A DNA stretch of 64,000 bases from Frigoriglobus tundricola (GTDB lineage: Bacteria > Planctomycetota > Planctomycetia > Gemmatales > Gemmataceae). The position numbers and the translations under genes were made by a program. Below are positions 1-8,552 of this stretch, in pieces; positions within the stretch are counted from its first letter, which is position 1; every line of letters starts with the position of its first letter. Where the stretch lies: assembly GCF_013128195.2 (NCBI RefSeq), contig NZ_CP053452.2, forward strand, positions 3,224,001 through 3,288,000, given 5' to 3'. The notes below the pieces were generated by a model, which was not told where the DNA came from, made no database searches, and worked only from the letters and a program-made list of their open reading frames with translations.

Positions 1-310
1 CGTGCTGGATGCTGAACCCTACTGCCGAAATGGCGAACGCCAGCGAGATCGAGAGCGGCGCGGCGAGCCACACCGTCGGCGCGGCGAACACCAGGAGGGC
101 GTAAGAGGTCGCGAGCCAGGCGAGGATGACGGCCGTCTTCAGGTACATCCGCCAGCAGTCGCGTTCGCTCCGGCCGGTCTCCGCGAAGTACGCGTCGGCC
201 CGGCGCCGCAACTCGGTCATGAACCCCGCTTCGTCCTTGGGGAACTTCGGCCTCGGGTCGGCAACCGCCGGCGCGGAGAGGGTGGGGGCGCGGTCGATTC
301 GCGAAGGCAT
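1..310 (-). CDS. Fatty acid desaturase family protein, N-terminal part (runs off the window)
   Basis: The first 103 codons of a minus-strand gene start at ATG 310 and run past base 1. The protein begins MPSRIDRAPTLSAP. After a charged stretch it has a hydrophobic pair of helices (roughly residues 62-98), and the visible part ends in AVGFSIQH. That ending matches the first histidine box region (GxxxxHDxxH) of acyl-CoA or acyl-lipid front-end desaturases such as linoleoyl-CoA desaturase. Such membrane di-iron enzymes insert double bonds into acyl chains. The remaining histidine boxes lie outside the window, so the substrate cannot be stated. The family call rests on the helix layout and the truncated box. 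Confidence 0.6.
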   Translation of the reverse strand, partial: MPSRIDRAPTLSAPAVADPRPKFPKDEAGFMTELRRRADAYFAETGRSERDCWRMYLKTAVILAWLATSYALLVFAAPTVWLAAPLSISLAFAISAVGFSIQH

Positions 311-787
311 GAGTGGTTTCTTCTATATGAGCGAAAGACTTTTTTCGGCACGAACCCGGATCGCAAGCGGCTGTGCGAGTGAGACCGACCGCGTGAGAGG
401 ACCGGAACAGTGATTTATGGAAGGTTCGGACAATGACACACACATTTCCGACGGCGCGCCCACTCCCGACGAGCGGGTGACCTCGCAAAGCGCGTTCCAC
501 AAACATCCCGCAGCGTGCGTCGGGGAACACGAGGTGTATCGGGCGAATCCACGACGTCCGCTTTCCCGACACCTCGGGCTGAAGGAATCATAGAGCGAAA
601 AACGGGCCGCCGGTACGATTTCGTACGAAGTGATTGCATACAACACGACCGCAAGATACTTCTCTGTGCGGCTTCTAGCAGTAACCTTACCCAAATGACA
701 CGTGGGGTGAGCGAACGCGGCGCAAAGCCGCGGCCCCGGCAGAATGCTGCCGGGGCCGCTCGGTTTCATGCGTATCGCGTTTCAGGG
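311..787. other. Intergenic region between two minus-strand genes
   Basis: No convincing gene was seen here. Open frames on both strands lack family resemblance and a ribosome-binding site. The region must hold the promoter of the desaturase gene near 310-420. At its other end it carries the hairpin at 731-758, which follows the RRM gene. Confidence 0.55.
731..758 (-). terminator. Hairpin terminator after the RRM gene
   Basis: A perfect 12-bp stem (CGGCCCCGGCAG at 731-742 pairing with 747-758) has an AATG loop. It lies about 30 bases past the stop codon of the RRM gene. No clear T run follows on the minus strand, so termination strength is uncertain. Confidence 0.6.
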
Positions 788-1147
788 TTAGTAGCGGCGA
801 CCACCACCACCACCGCCGCCGCCGCCGTAGCCGCCCCGGCTCCCGCCGCCACCGCCGCCGCCGCCGTAGCCGCCCCGGCCGCCGCCGCCACCGCCGCCGC
901 CGCCCTCACGGGGCTTGGCCTCGTTCACGGTCAGGCTCCGCCCGTCCAGTTGGGTGCCGTTGAGGGCCGCAATCGCCTGGTCACCGCCGTCGCTCATCTC
1001 CACGAACGCGAACCCGCGCGGGCGCCCGGTCTCCCGGTCCATGATGAGTTGCACCTTGGTCACCGTCCCGTACTGGGCGAAGACCTCCCGCAGTTGGTCC
1101 TCGGTGGTCGAGAAGGACATGTTTCCGACGTAAAGATTCTTCGCCAT
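788..1147 (-). CDS. RRM-domain RNA-binding protein with glycine-rich tail
   Basis: This is a 119-residue single RRM protein of the glycine-rich type found in cyanobacteria and planctomycetes. RNP2 is LYVGNM near the N-terminus and RNP1 is RGFAFVEM around residues 44-51. Both keep the aromatic residues that stack on RNA. After the RRM (about residue 80) the tail is almost pure Gly with Arg and Tyr, ending GGRRY. Such proteins bind single-stranded RNA and are often cold-induced RNA chaperones; that role here is inferred. ATG 1147 is preferred over the GTG at 1150 because GAGG lies 5 bases upstream. It is divergent from rpsU, leaving a 230-bp gap for both promoters. Confidence 0.92.
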   Translation of the reverse strand: MAKNLYVGNMSFSTTEDQLREVFAQYGTVTKVQLIMDRETGRPRGFAFVEMSDGGDQAIAALNGTQLDGRSLTVNEAKPREGGGGGGGGGRGGYGGGGGGGGSRGGYGGGGGGGGGRRY

Positions 1148-1377
1148 CACGGCCTCGGAGTAAACGGACTGAAGGGCGGAAAAGCCGCCCTTGGAGTGCA
1201 GGGCTGGCCCGCGCCTCCGCGTCCATCGTAACAGGTGCCCGCCTTAACCGGCTCTACATTCGGGAGGAAATCTCCACGAGCACAGAATAGTTTAATTTGA
1301 GAAACGGGTCCGATCCGAGGAATTCGGGTGGCTCGTAGGCGGCGGGTTCATATATTGACGCGCTCGTAGCCTTACTT

Positions 1378-1608
1378 ATGGGGGTCAGAATGGGATTACG
1401 CATGCGGGTTCACGACCGGGAGCCGATCGGAGCGGCCCTGCGGCGGTTCAAGAAGCTGGTCGAGCGGAGCGGGCTGAAGCGGGAACTGCGGGCGCACGAG
1501 TACTACGAGAAGCCGTGCGAGGCCCGGAGCCGCAAAGAGGCCAAGCGCCGCAGCGCCATCAAGAAGGCCGCCCTCGGAAAGCCCGTCAAGAAAGAACGCA
1601 CCTTCTAA
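1378..1608 (+). CDS. rpsU: 30S ribosomal protein S21
   Basis: This small basic protein has the S21 signature: RVHDREPIGAALRRFKK, then GLKRELRAHEYYEKP, then a Lys/Arg-rich tail. It is a late-assembling 30S protein near the anti-Shine-Dalgarno region that helps start translation. Three in-frame ATGs are possible, at 1378, 1390 and 1402. Most S21 proteins begin just before the VRVxDxE motif, which would favour 1390 or 1402. The upstream sequence does not decide, since GGGG at 1380-1384 would serve 1390. The gene stands alone, divergent from the RRM gene and convergent with the downstream kinase. Confidence 0.96.
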   Translation: MGVRMGLRMRVHDREPIGAALRRFKKLVERSGLKRELRAHEYYEKPCEARSRKEAKRRSAIKKAALGKPVKKERTF

Positions 1609-1945
1609 CTCCGCTGGCTCCACGGGCGGCAGTTGGCCCCCCCGCCGCGCAGGCGCCCGTGGGAACGGGCTCGGTGCCCGCGGAGTCCCCGACCGGCGCA
1701 CGCCAACCGGCACAACCGGTTCATTCGGTTGCCCCACGCGTTGGAGGTGCGCCGACGCTCGAGTGGTTGTGGGCCACGCGTGTCCCTGGGTCCGGCTCCC
1801 CATCTTCTCGTCCACTGCGCCCCTACTGCGGGCCGCGTCGGCACCTCGAACCACCCGAAAACGCTTGTGCCCGGTCATTGGGTGTGGACCCGCGGCGGAG
1901 AAGCCCGGCCGGCCGAGCGGTTCCGCCGCGCCCTACGGCTCGTCA
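1609..1945. other. Gap between convergent rpsU and kinase genes
   Basis: No gene, strong hairpin or repeat was seen. The open frames here have no ribosome-binding site and no family resemblance. They look like products of high GC content. Confidence 0.5.
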
Positions 1946-4900
1946 CTACCGGCGGATTTCATGGGGCGGCGGTGCCGCGGTCCCCGATGGGAGCTTCGCC
2001 AACTGCGCCGCCCAGCGCGGGTCGAGGCGGGCGGCTTCGGTCAGAGCCGCGCGCGCCCCGGGTAGGTCACCCGTCTGCTCGAGTGCGAGTCCCAACAAGG
2101 CGTGCCCCTCCGCGAACGCCGGATCGACGGTGACCGCGGCGCGGGCACAGGTGATCGCTTCCGAGTAGTTCTTTTTCTGAAGGAACGCGCTCCCCAGGTC
2201 CGCGTGGGCTTTGGCGTACTTGGGGTTCTGGAGGATCAACCCCTTGAACGCACCGGCCATTTTCTCCTGGATGTCCCGGGCGTCCTTCGCCCGAGCGGTG
2301 ATGCCCAGTTCGTAGGGCGGCTTGCCGTACCGGGGGTCGAGTGCCGCGGCCCATTCGAGCGCCACGGCCGCGCTGGTCGAGTCGCCCATGTTGTCCAGAG
2401 CGCGGGCCAGATTGTAATGGGCCTGAGCGAGTTGAGGGTCGAGCTGGACCGCACGCGCGGACGCGGCCAGCGCGCCGCGGATGTTGCCCCCGGCGAAGAG
2501 GGCGAGGCCCAGGTTGTTGTAAGCCCGGGCGTACCCGGGAGCGAGCGCGACGGCGCGGACGAACGACGCAACGGCCGCGTCCAGATCCCCGTTGGCGTTC
2601 CGCGCGCGGAACGAAAGCCCCAGTTCGTTGTGAGCGACGGCGTTTTGGGGTTCGAGTTCGACGGCCCGCTTGTGGGCGGCCACCGCCCCGTCGAAGCTTG
2701 CCGACGCCCGGAGCGCGACGCCGAGATTGTGGTACCCCACGGCCACTGCGGGCGCCAGGCGGATGGCCTCATTGAAGGCCGCGACGGCGCCGGCCGTGTC
2801 CTTCTTGTGGTACAGCGCGAGGCCCAGGTCGTTGTAAGCGCGAGCGGATTTCGGATCGATTTCGATGGCCCTGTTGAACGCGGCAACCGCCGCGTCGTGG
2901 TCCCCCGCGGCGTCCAGGGCCGCGCCCAGGCCGTCGTGGGCGCGGGCGTCAGAGGGCTCGAGCTGAACGGCCCGTTTGTAGGCGGCGACGGCCCCCTGCG
3001 GCTCGCCCGAAGCGGCCAGCGCCGCGCCCAGGCCGACCCAGACGACGTACAGGTCCGGCCGCAGCACGCGGGCCGCTTCGTACGCGCTGATCGCCTGGGC
3101 CGCTCGGTCCCCGTCACCGCGCGGTCGCGGGGCCGACCCGGAATCGGGTTCGGCGATGACGCCCTCGTTCCGGCCCTTCGTGGCGCCCGAATACCACAGA
3201 CCGAGCAGGAGCGCCAGTTCGCAGTCGGTGGGGTGCTTGGCGCGGGCGGAGGCCAACAGCGGGGCCGGGTTCAGGCCGTGGCGCACCATCAGCCGCGCCA
3301 GAACGGCCAGAGCCGTCGGCGGAACGTCGGCGGAGTCGGCACCGGCCGCGAGCTTCTCGACCTCGGATTTGTCGCTCCGCACGGCCGGGCTGCGGAGCGC
3401 GTCGGTCCAAGGGGCGGGATCGGCCCGACGCGCGACCTCCAACAGGCGGTTCTGCAACCCCGGCTCCGGTTCGTGGACCGCCCAGTCGTCGAGCGCCGCA
3501 ACCAGTTCCGCTTTGACCGGAGACGCCGCAATCTTCTGGGCCGCTTCGACCGGGTCGAGCGTCGCCACGTCCAGTCCACGAACCATGAACGCCGCCCGGT
3601 ACTCCGGCGCGGCGCTCCGGGCGTTGAACTGACCGGCTCCGTGCCGCTCCACGATCCAAATCCACTTGCGATAGCGAATGCCGTCCAATTTCGTCACAAA
3701 CACCACATCGCTTCGTGCCTGCTCGACTTCTGCGCGCCGGTCCGGGGCGTCGGTCTGGGCCAGTTCTGCGACGAGCGCAAGGGCCGCCTCCGCGTCCTGA
3801 AACTTGTGCTGCTTGCGCAAGGTGGTCGCGAGGTTCAGGCCGAGTTCAATGCCCCGGTCCGCTTGTCGCGCCTTGGTCCGGGATTCGGCACCGCGCAGGG
3901 CGGCGCTCGGCACGGGCTCACGGGGGCTCTCGGCCTGCGTCTGTTCGGCTGCGATCCGTTCCAGTTTTGTCCGCGTTTCGGCCTCGATCCGCGCCTGATC
4001 AGCGAGGGCCGTTTCGGCCCTGATTTTCCGTGCGCTCGCTTGCCGATCCGCCCACCACGCCAGCGACCCGCCCACCAGCAGCAACAGCACGATCGCGCCC
4101 GCGAGCTTCCGTTCACCCCGGCGCGCCCGCGCGATCCCTCCGGTTCGATACGCGACCACGGACCGAGCGACCGCGCCCGCGTCGGCTGGTCGGTCGGCCG
4201 CCTTCGGCGCCAGGCACCGTTTACACAACGCCACCCACTCGGGCTCCGCTCCGCACCGATCGAGCCGGGCGAAGCACGCGGCGAGCTGTCCCCGAGCCGC
4301 CTCGGTCTGGGACGCAAAAACGGGCTCGCCGGTGAGGATCACCGCCAGCAGCGCACCGAGCCCGAACACATCGGCGCGGGCGTCCGACGGCCCCCCCCGC
4401 GCCGGCTCGGGCGCCGGGCGGGCCGCTGAGCCGTTCGATTTTGGCGGCACCGTGACTGGCCCGGACCGTTGCCGCGTGCCGCTCTCCAGAACTTTCGCAC
4501 GGCCCCAATCCATGATCTGAACTTCGCCGAAGCTGCCGACCAGCACGTTCGACGCCCGGAGGTCGTTGTGGACGATTCGGTGCGCGTGAGCGTAGGCCAG
4601 CGCCTGGCACACCTGTTCGAACACCATCATGAACCGGTCCCGGTCGTGGGTGGGATCGGGGCGCTCGGCCAGGAGCCCGTCGAGTGTGCGCCCCGTGATG
4701 AGGTTCAGGGCCAAAAACGGTCTCCCATCTGGGAGCGTGCCGAAGTCGTGAACAGCGGGAACGGCCGGGTGTTGGAGCCGACCGGCGGTTCGCGCTTCGT
4801 CCGCGACGCGCGCGGACCCGAGCGGCTCCGTAAGCACCTTGACCGCCACGGTGCGGCCGAAGACCGTATCGGTGGCGCGATAGATCACCCCCGTGTCTCG

Positions 4901-4972
4901 GCGTGCGATCTCCGCTCCCAGTTGATAGCGCCCGGCGGCGGGGGACGGGTTCGTGGGGGGGTGGTTGGACAC
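1946..4972 (-). CDS. Membrane-anchored Ser/Thr kinase-like protein with C-terminal TPR repeats
   Basis: This 1008-residue protein has four parts. A kinase-like domain (about 12-275) keeps the VAVK lysine at 45 but has HND instead of HRD (135-137), DWG instead of DFG (155-157), no GxGxxG loop and no recognisable APE activation segment, so activity is doubtful. A membrane helix (about 291-307) follows. Then comes a charged linker and a middle domain with RYRKWIWI, and finally about nine TPRs from about 640 to the end. The start is GTG 4972, with GGAG 6 bases upstream. A TTG at 5200 would add 76 residues but is really the -35 box of the promoter. It is paralogous to the protein at 37320-40298. 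A role in signalling or scaffolding is inferred. Confidence 0.85.
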   Translation of the reverse strand: MSNHPPTNPSPAAGRYQLGAEIARRDTGVIYRATDTVFGRTVAVKVLTEPLGSARVADEARTAGRLQHPAVPAVHDFGTLPDGRPFLALNLITGRTLDGLLAERPDPTHDRDRFMMVFEQVCQALAYAHAHRIVHNDLRASNVLVGSFGEVQIMDWGRAKVLESGTRQRSGPVTVPPKSNGSAARPAPEPARGGPSDARADVFGLGALLAVILTGEPVFASQTEAARGQLAACFARLDRCGAEPEWVALCKRCLAPKAADRPADAGAVARSVVAYRTGGIARARRGERKLAGAIVLLLLVGGSLAWWADRQASARKIRAETALADQARIEAETRTKLERIAAEQTQAESPREPVPSAALRGAESRTKARQADRGIELGLNLATTLRKQHKFQDAEAALALVAELAQTDAPDRRAEVEQARSDVVFVTKLDGIRYRKWIWIVERHGAGQFNARSAAPEYRAAFMVRGLDVATLDPVEAAQKIAASPVKAELVAALDDWAVHEPEPGLQNRLLEVARRADPAPWTDALRSPAVRSDKSEVEKLAAGADSADVPPTALAVLARLMVRHGLNPAPLLASARAKHPTDCELALLLGLWYSGATKGRNEGVIAEPDSGSAPRPRGDGDRAAQAISAYEAARVLRPDLYVVWVGLGAALAASGEPQGAVAAYKRAVQLEPSDARAHDGLGAALDAAGDHDAAVAAFNRAIEIDPKSARAYNDLGLALYHKKDTAGAVAAFNEAIRLAPAVAVGYHNLGVALRASASFDGAVAAHKRAVELEPQNAVAHNELGLSFRARNANGDLDAAVASFVRAVALAPGYARAYNNLGLALFAGGNIRGALAASARAVQLDPQLAQAHYNLARALDNMGDSTSAAVALEWAAALDPRYGKPPYELGITARAKDARDIQEKMAGAFKGLILQNPKYAKAHADLGSAFLQKKNYSEAITCARAAVTVDPAFAEGHALLGLALEQTGDLPGARAALTEAARLDPRWAAQLAKLPSGTAAPPPHEIRR

Positions 4973-5338
4973 AGGCGGCTCCGGGCATGTGTACTCGGCT
5001 GGCGCCAGTATACTCCCTGCCCGAGGGCAATTGATCGGCTCTTTGGTTGCGAGCGGTTCCAATGCGACTCGCTCGCCCCCACTCAACAAACACGCGGACG
5101 GACTGGCGAAACTCACGGCCCTCAACTTCCAGACACGCGAAGACGACTCCCTCCGGGCCGCGTAGGGTATAATTAGAGACCCCACGCTGAGGGTTGTCAA
5201 AGTCGGTCACTCGCTCCGCGAGTGGCACCAGCCGCCGACTTCAAGTGCCTGGGTGCGACTCGTCTACTGTGCGCGGTGCCAACCCGTGATCCCAAAGGAA
5301 AGAGCCCCGCGCGAAGCGCGGCGCCCGCTTTCAAGACG
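4973..5338. other. Divergent promoter region
   Basis: This gap separates the minus-strand kinase from the plus-strand DUF447 gene. It holds the strong minus-strand promoter at 5172-5200 and a second TATACT box near 5010 on the same strand. The plus-strand promoter was not identified. A small GC hairpin lies about 30 bases before the DUF447 start. Confidence 0.55.
5172..5200 (-). promoter_or_regulatory. Sigma-70-type promoter of the kinase-TPR gene
   Basis: Read on the minus strand, TTGACA (5200-5195) is followed by exactly 17 bases and then TCTAAT (5177-5172). That is a consensus -35 box and a five-of-six match to the -10 box. Transcription would start near 5165 and give a leader of about 190 bases before GTG 4972. 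Confidence 0.75.
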
Positions 5339-5905
5339 ATGATTCTCGAAGCCCTCGTGACGACTCTCGACGCTACCGGCGCACCGCACCTCGCGCCGAT
5401 GGGGCCGCACGTGTCGGCGGACTTCAGCCGCTTGACACTCCGCCCGTTCCCGACCTCGAACACCTGCCAGAACCTGCTCCGCCACGGCGAGGGCGTGATC
5501 CACGTGACCGACGATGCGCTCCTGCTGGCGCGGGCGGCGGTCGGGGCGGCGGTCGTGCCGCCCGGTCGCCCGGCCGCCCGCGTAAACGGGTACGTCCTCG
5601 CTGATTGCTGCCGCTACTTCGAGTTCCGGGTGACGTCGGTCGATGCGAGTGCCCCGCGAGTGCGGATCGAGGCCGAGGTGGTTCACGCGGGCCGCGTCCG
5701 CGACTTCTTCGGCTTCAACCGTGCGAAACACGCCGTTGTCGAAGCCGCTATACTCGCGACGCGCTTGCACCTGCTCCCCCTGCTAGAGGTCGCGAGCGAG
5801 TTCGCGAAGCTCCGGGTGATCGTCGGCAAGACCGGCGGGCCGGACGAACACGCCGCAATGGACCTGCTCGAAGCCAAACTGCGCCAAGCGGAGGCCGCCG
5901 GATGA
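5339..5905 (+). CDS. DUF447-family protein of tetrahydromethanopterin-linked C1 metabolism
   Basis: The 188-residue protein begins MILEALVTTLDATGAPHLAPMGP, the typical start of DUF447 proteins, which have a split-barrel flavin-reductase-like fold. In planctomycetes and methylotrophs this family sits with genes for tetrahydromethanopterin (H4MPT) synthesis, but its reaction is not established. The conserved SNTCQNL and GFNRAKHAVVEAAI segments are present. I start at ATG 5339 because the family starts there; an upstream extension to 5222 has no family resemblance. Its stop overlaps the next start in an ATGA, so the two genes are translationally coupled and probably act in one pathway. Confidence 0.85.
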   Translation: MILEALVTTLDATGAPHLAPMGPHVSADFSRLTLRPFPTSNTCQNLLRHGEGVIHVTDDALLLARAAVGAAVVPPGRPAARVNGYVLADCCRYFEFRVTSVDASAPRVRIEAEVVHAGRVRDFFGFNRAKHAVVEAAILATRLHLLPLLEVASEFAKLRVIVGKTGGPDEHAAMDLLEAKLRQAEAAG

Positions 5906-6839
5906 TTCGTGTCGTCGCGCCGAGTCGGTTGCACTTCGGGCTGGTCCGCGTGCCGGTCGCGGGGGAATCGGCCCCCGGTGCGCGCGCGTTCGGCGGCGTC
6001 GGGCTGATGGTCGATCAGCCCGGCGTCGTCGTCACCGTGCGCCCGGCGGCCGCGTGGCAGTTCGAGGGGCCGCTCGCCAGCCGGGCACAGGTCTTTGCGG
6101 CGCGGTTCATGCTCTCGGTCCCCGAGGAGCGGCGCCGGGGGTTCCAGGTGCTGGTCGAACGGTGCCCCGCGGAACACACCGGGCTGGGCGTCGGCACGCA
6201 GCTCGGGCTCGCGGTGGCGAAGGCGCTGGCCGTTGCCACCGGCGCGCGTGAGACCCGCGCCGCGGAACTCGCGGTCCGGGTCGGGCGCGGCGAGCGGTCC
6301 GCGATCGGGACACACGGGTTCGATTCCGGCGGGCTGGTCGCCGAGGGCGGGAAGCCGCCCGGACCGGGAGTCGCCCCGCTGGTCGAACACGTCACCCTGC
6401 CTGAGTCGTGGCGGGTGGTGCTGTTCACGCCGGGCGGCGCGGGCCGGTGGTACGGCGACGACGAGCGGCGGGCGTTCGCCACGGCGGCGGCGGGGGCACC
6501 GGCCGCGCTGCTCGATCTGGTGCGGACCGCCATTGTCCCGGCCGCAGCGGCGGGCGACCTGGACGCGTTCGGCGACGCGGTTCACGAGTTCAACCGCCGG
6601 GCCGGCGAGCCGTTCGCCGCGGCCCAGGGGGGCGCTATGCGGGGGCCGAAATCGCGGCGCTGATCGCAGAAGTGCGGGGGCTCGGGGTCCGCGGCGTCGG
6701 GCAGAGTTCGTGGGGGCCGACGGTGTTCGCGGTGGTCGGCGACGCCGAGGCGGCTGCCCTCGTGCGCCGGTTCCGGGGCCGGGTGCCCGTCCACGTGACC
6801 CGCGTGTCGGCCGGCGGGCACGCGGTTCAGGACGCGTGA
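5902..6839 (+). pseudogene. Beta-ribofuranosylaminobenzene 5'-phosphate synthase, interrupted by a one-base frameshift
   Basis: This GHMP-kinase-fold protein would catalyse the first committed step of H4MPT synthesis, joining p-hydroxybenzoate or p-aminobenzoate to PRPP. It opens IRVVAPSRLHFGL and has the GHMP-like glycine-rich loop HTGLGVGTQLGLAVAKAL and GRGERSAIGTHGFDSGG. The first frame stops at 6663 after AAQGGAMRG. The natural C-terminus (RYAGAEIAAL, then GQSSWGPTVFAV, ending QDA) lies in another frame up to 6839. Restoring one G in the six-G run at 6627-6632 joins them. A base-calling error is the likely cause, because neighbours show the same fault. It is coupled to the DUF447 gene by ATGA. 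Confidence 0.85.
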
Positions 6840-6846
6840 GCGGCGG

Positions 6847-8088
6847 TCACGGCGCGCGGGTCTGGATGTCGGGCATGGTGCGGAGCCGGAGGCCGCCGCG
6901 GGCGTAGTTGCCGTCGCACGGGCTGAGGGCCGGCGGAACGTACATCCACGCCGGCCCCGCCTGCCCGTCGCTCAGGCCCTCCTGGTACAGCTCCAACATC
7001 AGTTCCTGGTTGATGCTCACCGACGTGTCGGCCTGGATCTCCGCGTCCTGCCGCAGCGCGATCATCTGGTACCGCATCCCGGACAGGCGCGACTGCCAGT
7101 ACATGTTCGCCAGTTCCGCCCGGCACTGGGCGTAGAGCAGCGCGCCGGTGGTGGCCGAGAGCACGGGCAGGATCCGGCGCCGCACCGGTCCGGCGTCCGG
7201 GTACAGCTTGCCGGCCACGATCGCGTAGAAGTTCGGCGCGCCGGGCGTGGGGCTCGGGTTGAACGCCGGGCCGGTCTGAAGGGCGGCGGCGGCGAACACG
7301 CCGGGCGGCATGAACAGCGGGGCCGTGATCGCGCCGTCCACGTGCCACTCGGTTTCGCGGCGGCCGTCCACCACCACCTCGAACGGCACCGGCGGGAACA
7401 CGCCCGGCACCGACGCCGACGCCAGGAGCACGTCGCGGAACAGTTTGCAGCCGTCCGGGCACGGCTGGGCCGCGATCGCGCCCATGTCCCAGATCACGGC
7501 CCGCTTGCTGGCCAGGTCCGTGGTGCCCACGTAGAGCCGGCGCCCCTTCCGGTGCTCGGCCGCGATCCGCTCCATGAGCGGCTGGGTGATCTGGTCCTGG
7601 ATCAGCTTCCGCATCGGGGCGGTGGTGGCGACCGAATCGCGGAACGGGATCGTCACCCACGCCCGCACGCGGAAGATGTCTTCGGCGCGCACGCCGGTGT
7701 AGAGCTGCGCGGCCTGGGCGTCGTAGTCGCCGCCGAGGAACGCGAACGGCGAGATCAGCGCGCCGGTGCTGGACCCGGTGACGACGTCGAACTCCGGCCG
7801 CGTGCCGGTGCGCGACCAGCCGTCCAGCACGCCCGCCGAGTAGGCCCCGTAGAGGCCGCCGCTGGAGAGGGCGAGAACGTGTTGCGGCGCCCGGAGCCCG
7901 ACCACCAGGTCGGCCGGCGACGTGAGGATCACGCCCGGCGGCACGACCGCCGGACCGTCAACGGACGCCGTCGGGCGGTGCTTGGGCGGCCGTTCCGCGG
8001 TGCGCGGCGGTTGGCACCCAATCGTCACCGCGAACAGCAAGCCGATCGTGACCACCGCGAGAGCGGCGGGGTTGCGCGATGTGACCAT
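6847..8088 (-). CDS. Patatin-like phospholipase, exported (probable lipoprotein)
   Basis: The 413-residue patatin-domain hydrolase has three recognisable sites. These are a glycine-rich oxyanion segment (SSGGLYGAYSAGVL), the nucleophile elbow GSSTG (GxSxG) and the dyad Asp in VDGAIT (DGA). Patatins use a Ser-Asp dyad to release fatty acids from lipids. The N-terminus (AALAVVTIGLLFAVTIGC) is a signal peptide ending at a Cys near residue 25, so it may be lipid-anchored; the lipobox is imperfect. A Pro/Arg-rich spacer follows. ATG 8088 is preferred to a GTG seven codons upstream because it places the signal peptide properly. It is convergent with the beta-RFAP gene, 7 bases apart. Confidence 0.88.
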   Translation of the reverse strand: MVTSRNPAALAVVTIGLLFAVTIGCQPPRTAERPPKHRPTASVDGPAVVPPGVILTSPADLVVGLRAPQHVLALSSGGLYGAYSAGVLDGWSRTGTRPEFDVVTGSSTGALISPFAFLGGDYDAQAAQLYTGVRAEDIFRVRAWVTIPFRDSVATTAPMRKLIQDQITQPLMERIAAEHRKGRRLYVGTTDLASKRAVIWDMGAIAAQPCPDGCKLFRDVLLASASVPGVFPPVPFEVVVDGRRETEWHVDGAITAPLFMPPGVFAAAALQTGPAFNPSPTPGAPNFYAIVAGKLYPDAGPVRRRILPVLSATTGALLYAQCRAELANMYWQSRLSGMRYQMIALRQDAEIQADTSVSINQELMLELYQEGLSDGQAGPAWMYVPPALSPCDGNYARGGLRLRTMPDIQTRAP

Positions 8089-8552
8089 GCCAGGGACGTA
8101 CCCGCCCACCCCAAACGTGTCAACGTCGGTTGGGAGCCACTTCCCGAACGGAAGCGCAAATTGTTACTAGGTCCGAAGATGCGACTCTGGCGAGTATCAG
8201 GCACACTCTACCAGGGCCGGATCGGCGGCGGTTCGCGGGCCGCTCATTCGGGTCCGGAGCGGCGAGTCTTGATGGAATGTCTTGGCGACTTCGGAGGAGT
8301 ACCGGCAGCCGTGCGCCGTTTCAACCCCAGGCGTCCCGTCCGTATCATGTCCCCGCCGTTCGGCGGGTGCGTGTGAACCGCCCCGCTCCGCACGGCCTCA
8401 CTATTTGAGACAGTCTCAAGTCAGAAGGTCGCACGTCATCAAGTCGAAGACCGGAGCGAGTTGGGTATTCGACTTGACGACGTGCGACTTGATGACTTGA
8501 GACCCACCAAGCGGGGTCCAGGCCAAGGGCTTCGCGCACTGAGGGCTTACCG
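8089..8552. other. Region upstream of glyS with a large hairpin
   Basis: This gap separates the divergent patatin and glycyl-tRNA synthetase genes. The only clear structure is the 36-bp inverted repeat at 8413-8503. I saw no T-box features (no specifier loop or conserved T-box bulge) and no supported gene. Confidence 0.55.
8413..8503. repeat. 36-bp inverted repeat upstream of glyS
   Basis: The arms are 8413-8448 and 8468-8503 with a 19-base loop. They start GTCTCAAGTC and end GACTTGAGAC. They match apart from a few positions near the middle, and the inner part itself repeats the word CAAGTC/GACTTG. The structure ends 49 bases before the glyS start, so it would lie in the leader or promoter. 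It could be a miniature mobile element or a regulatory hairpin. Confidence 0.7.

Noticed and set aside
2102-4429. A 775-codon plus-strand open frame
   Set aside because: It is antisense to the kinase-TPR gene. The sequence is Arg/Gly/Val-rich with no domain, as expected opposite a GC-rich gene.
8089-8552. T-box riboswitch before glyS
   Set aside because: No T-box bulge or specifier stem was seen; only a simple inverted repeat is present.
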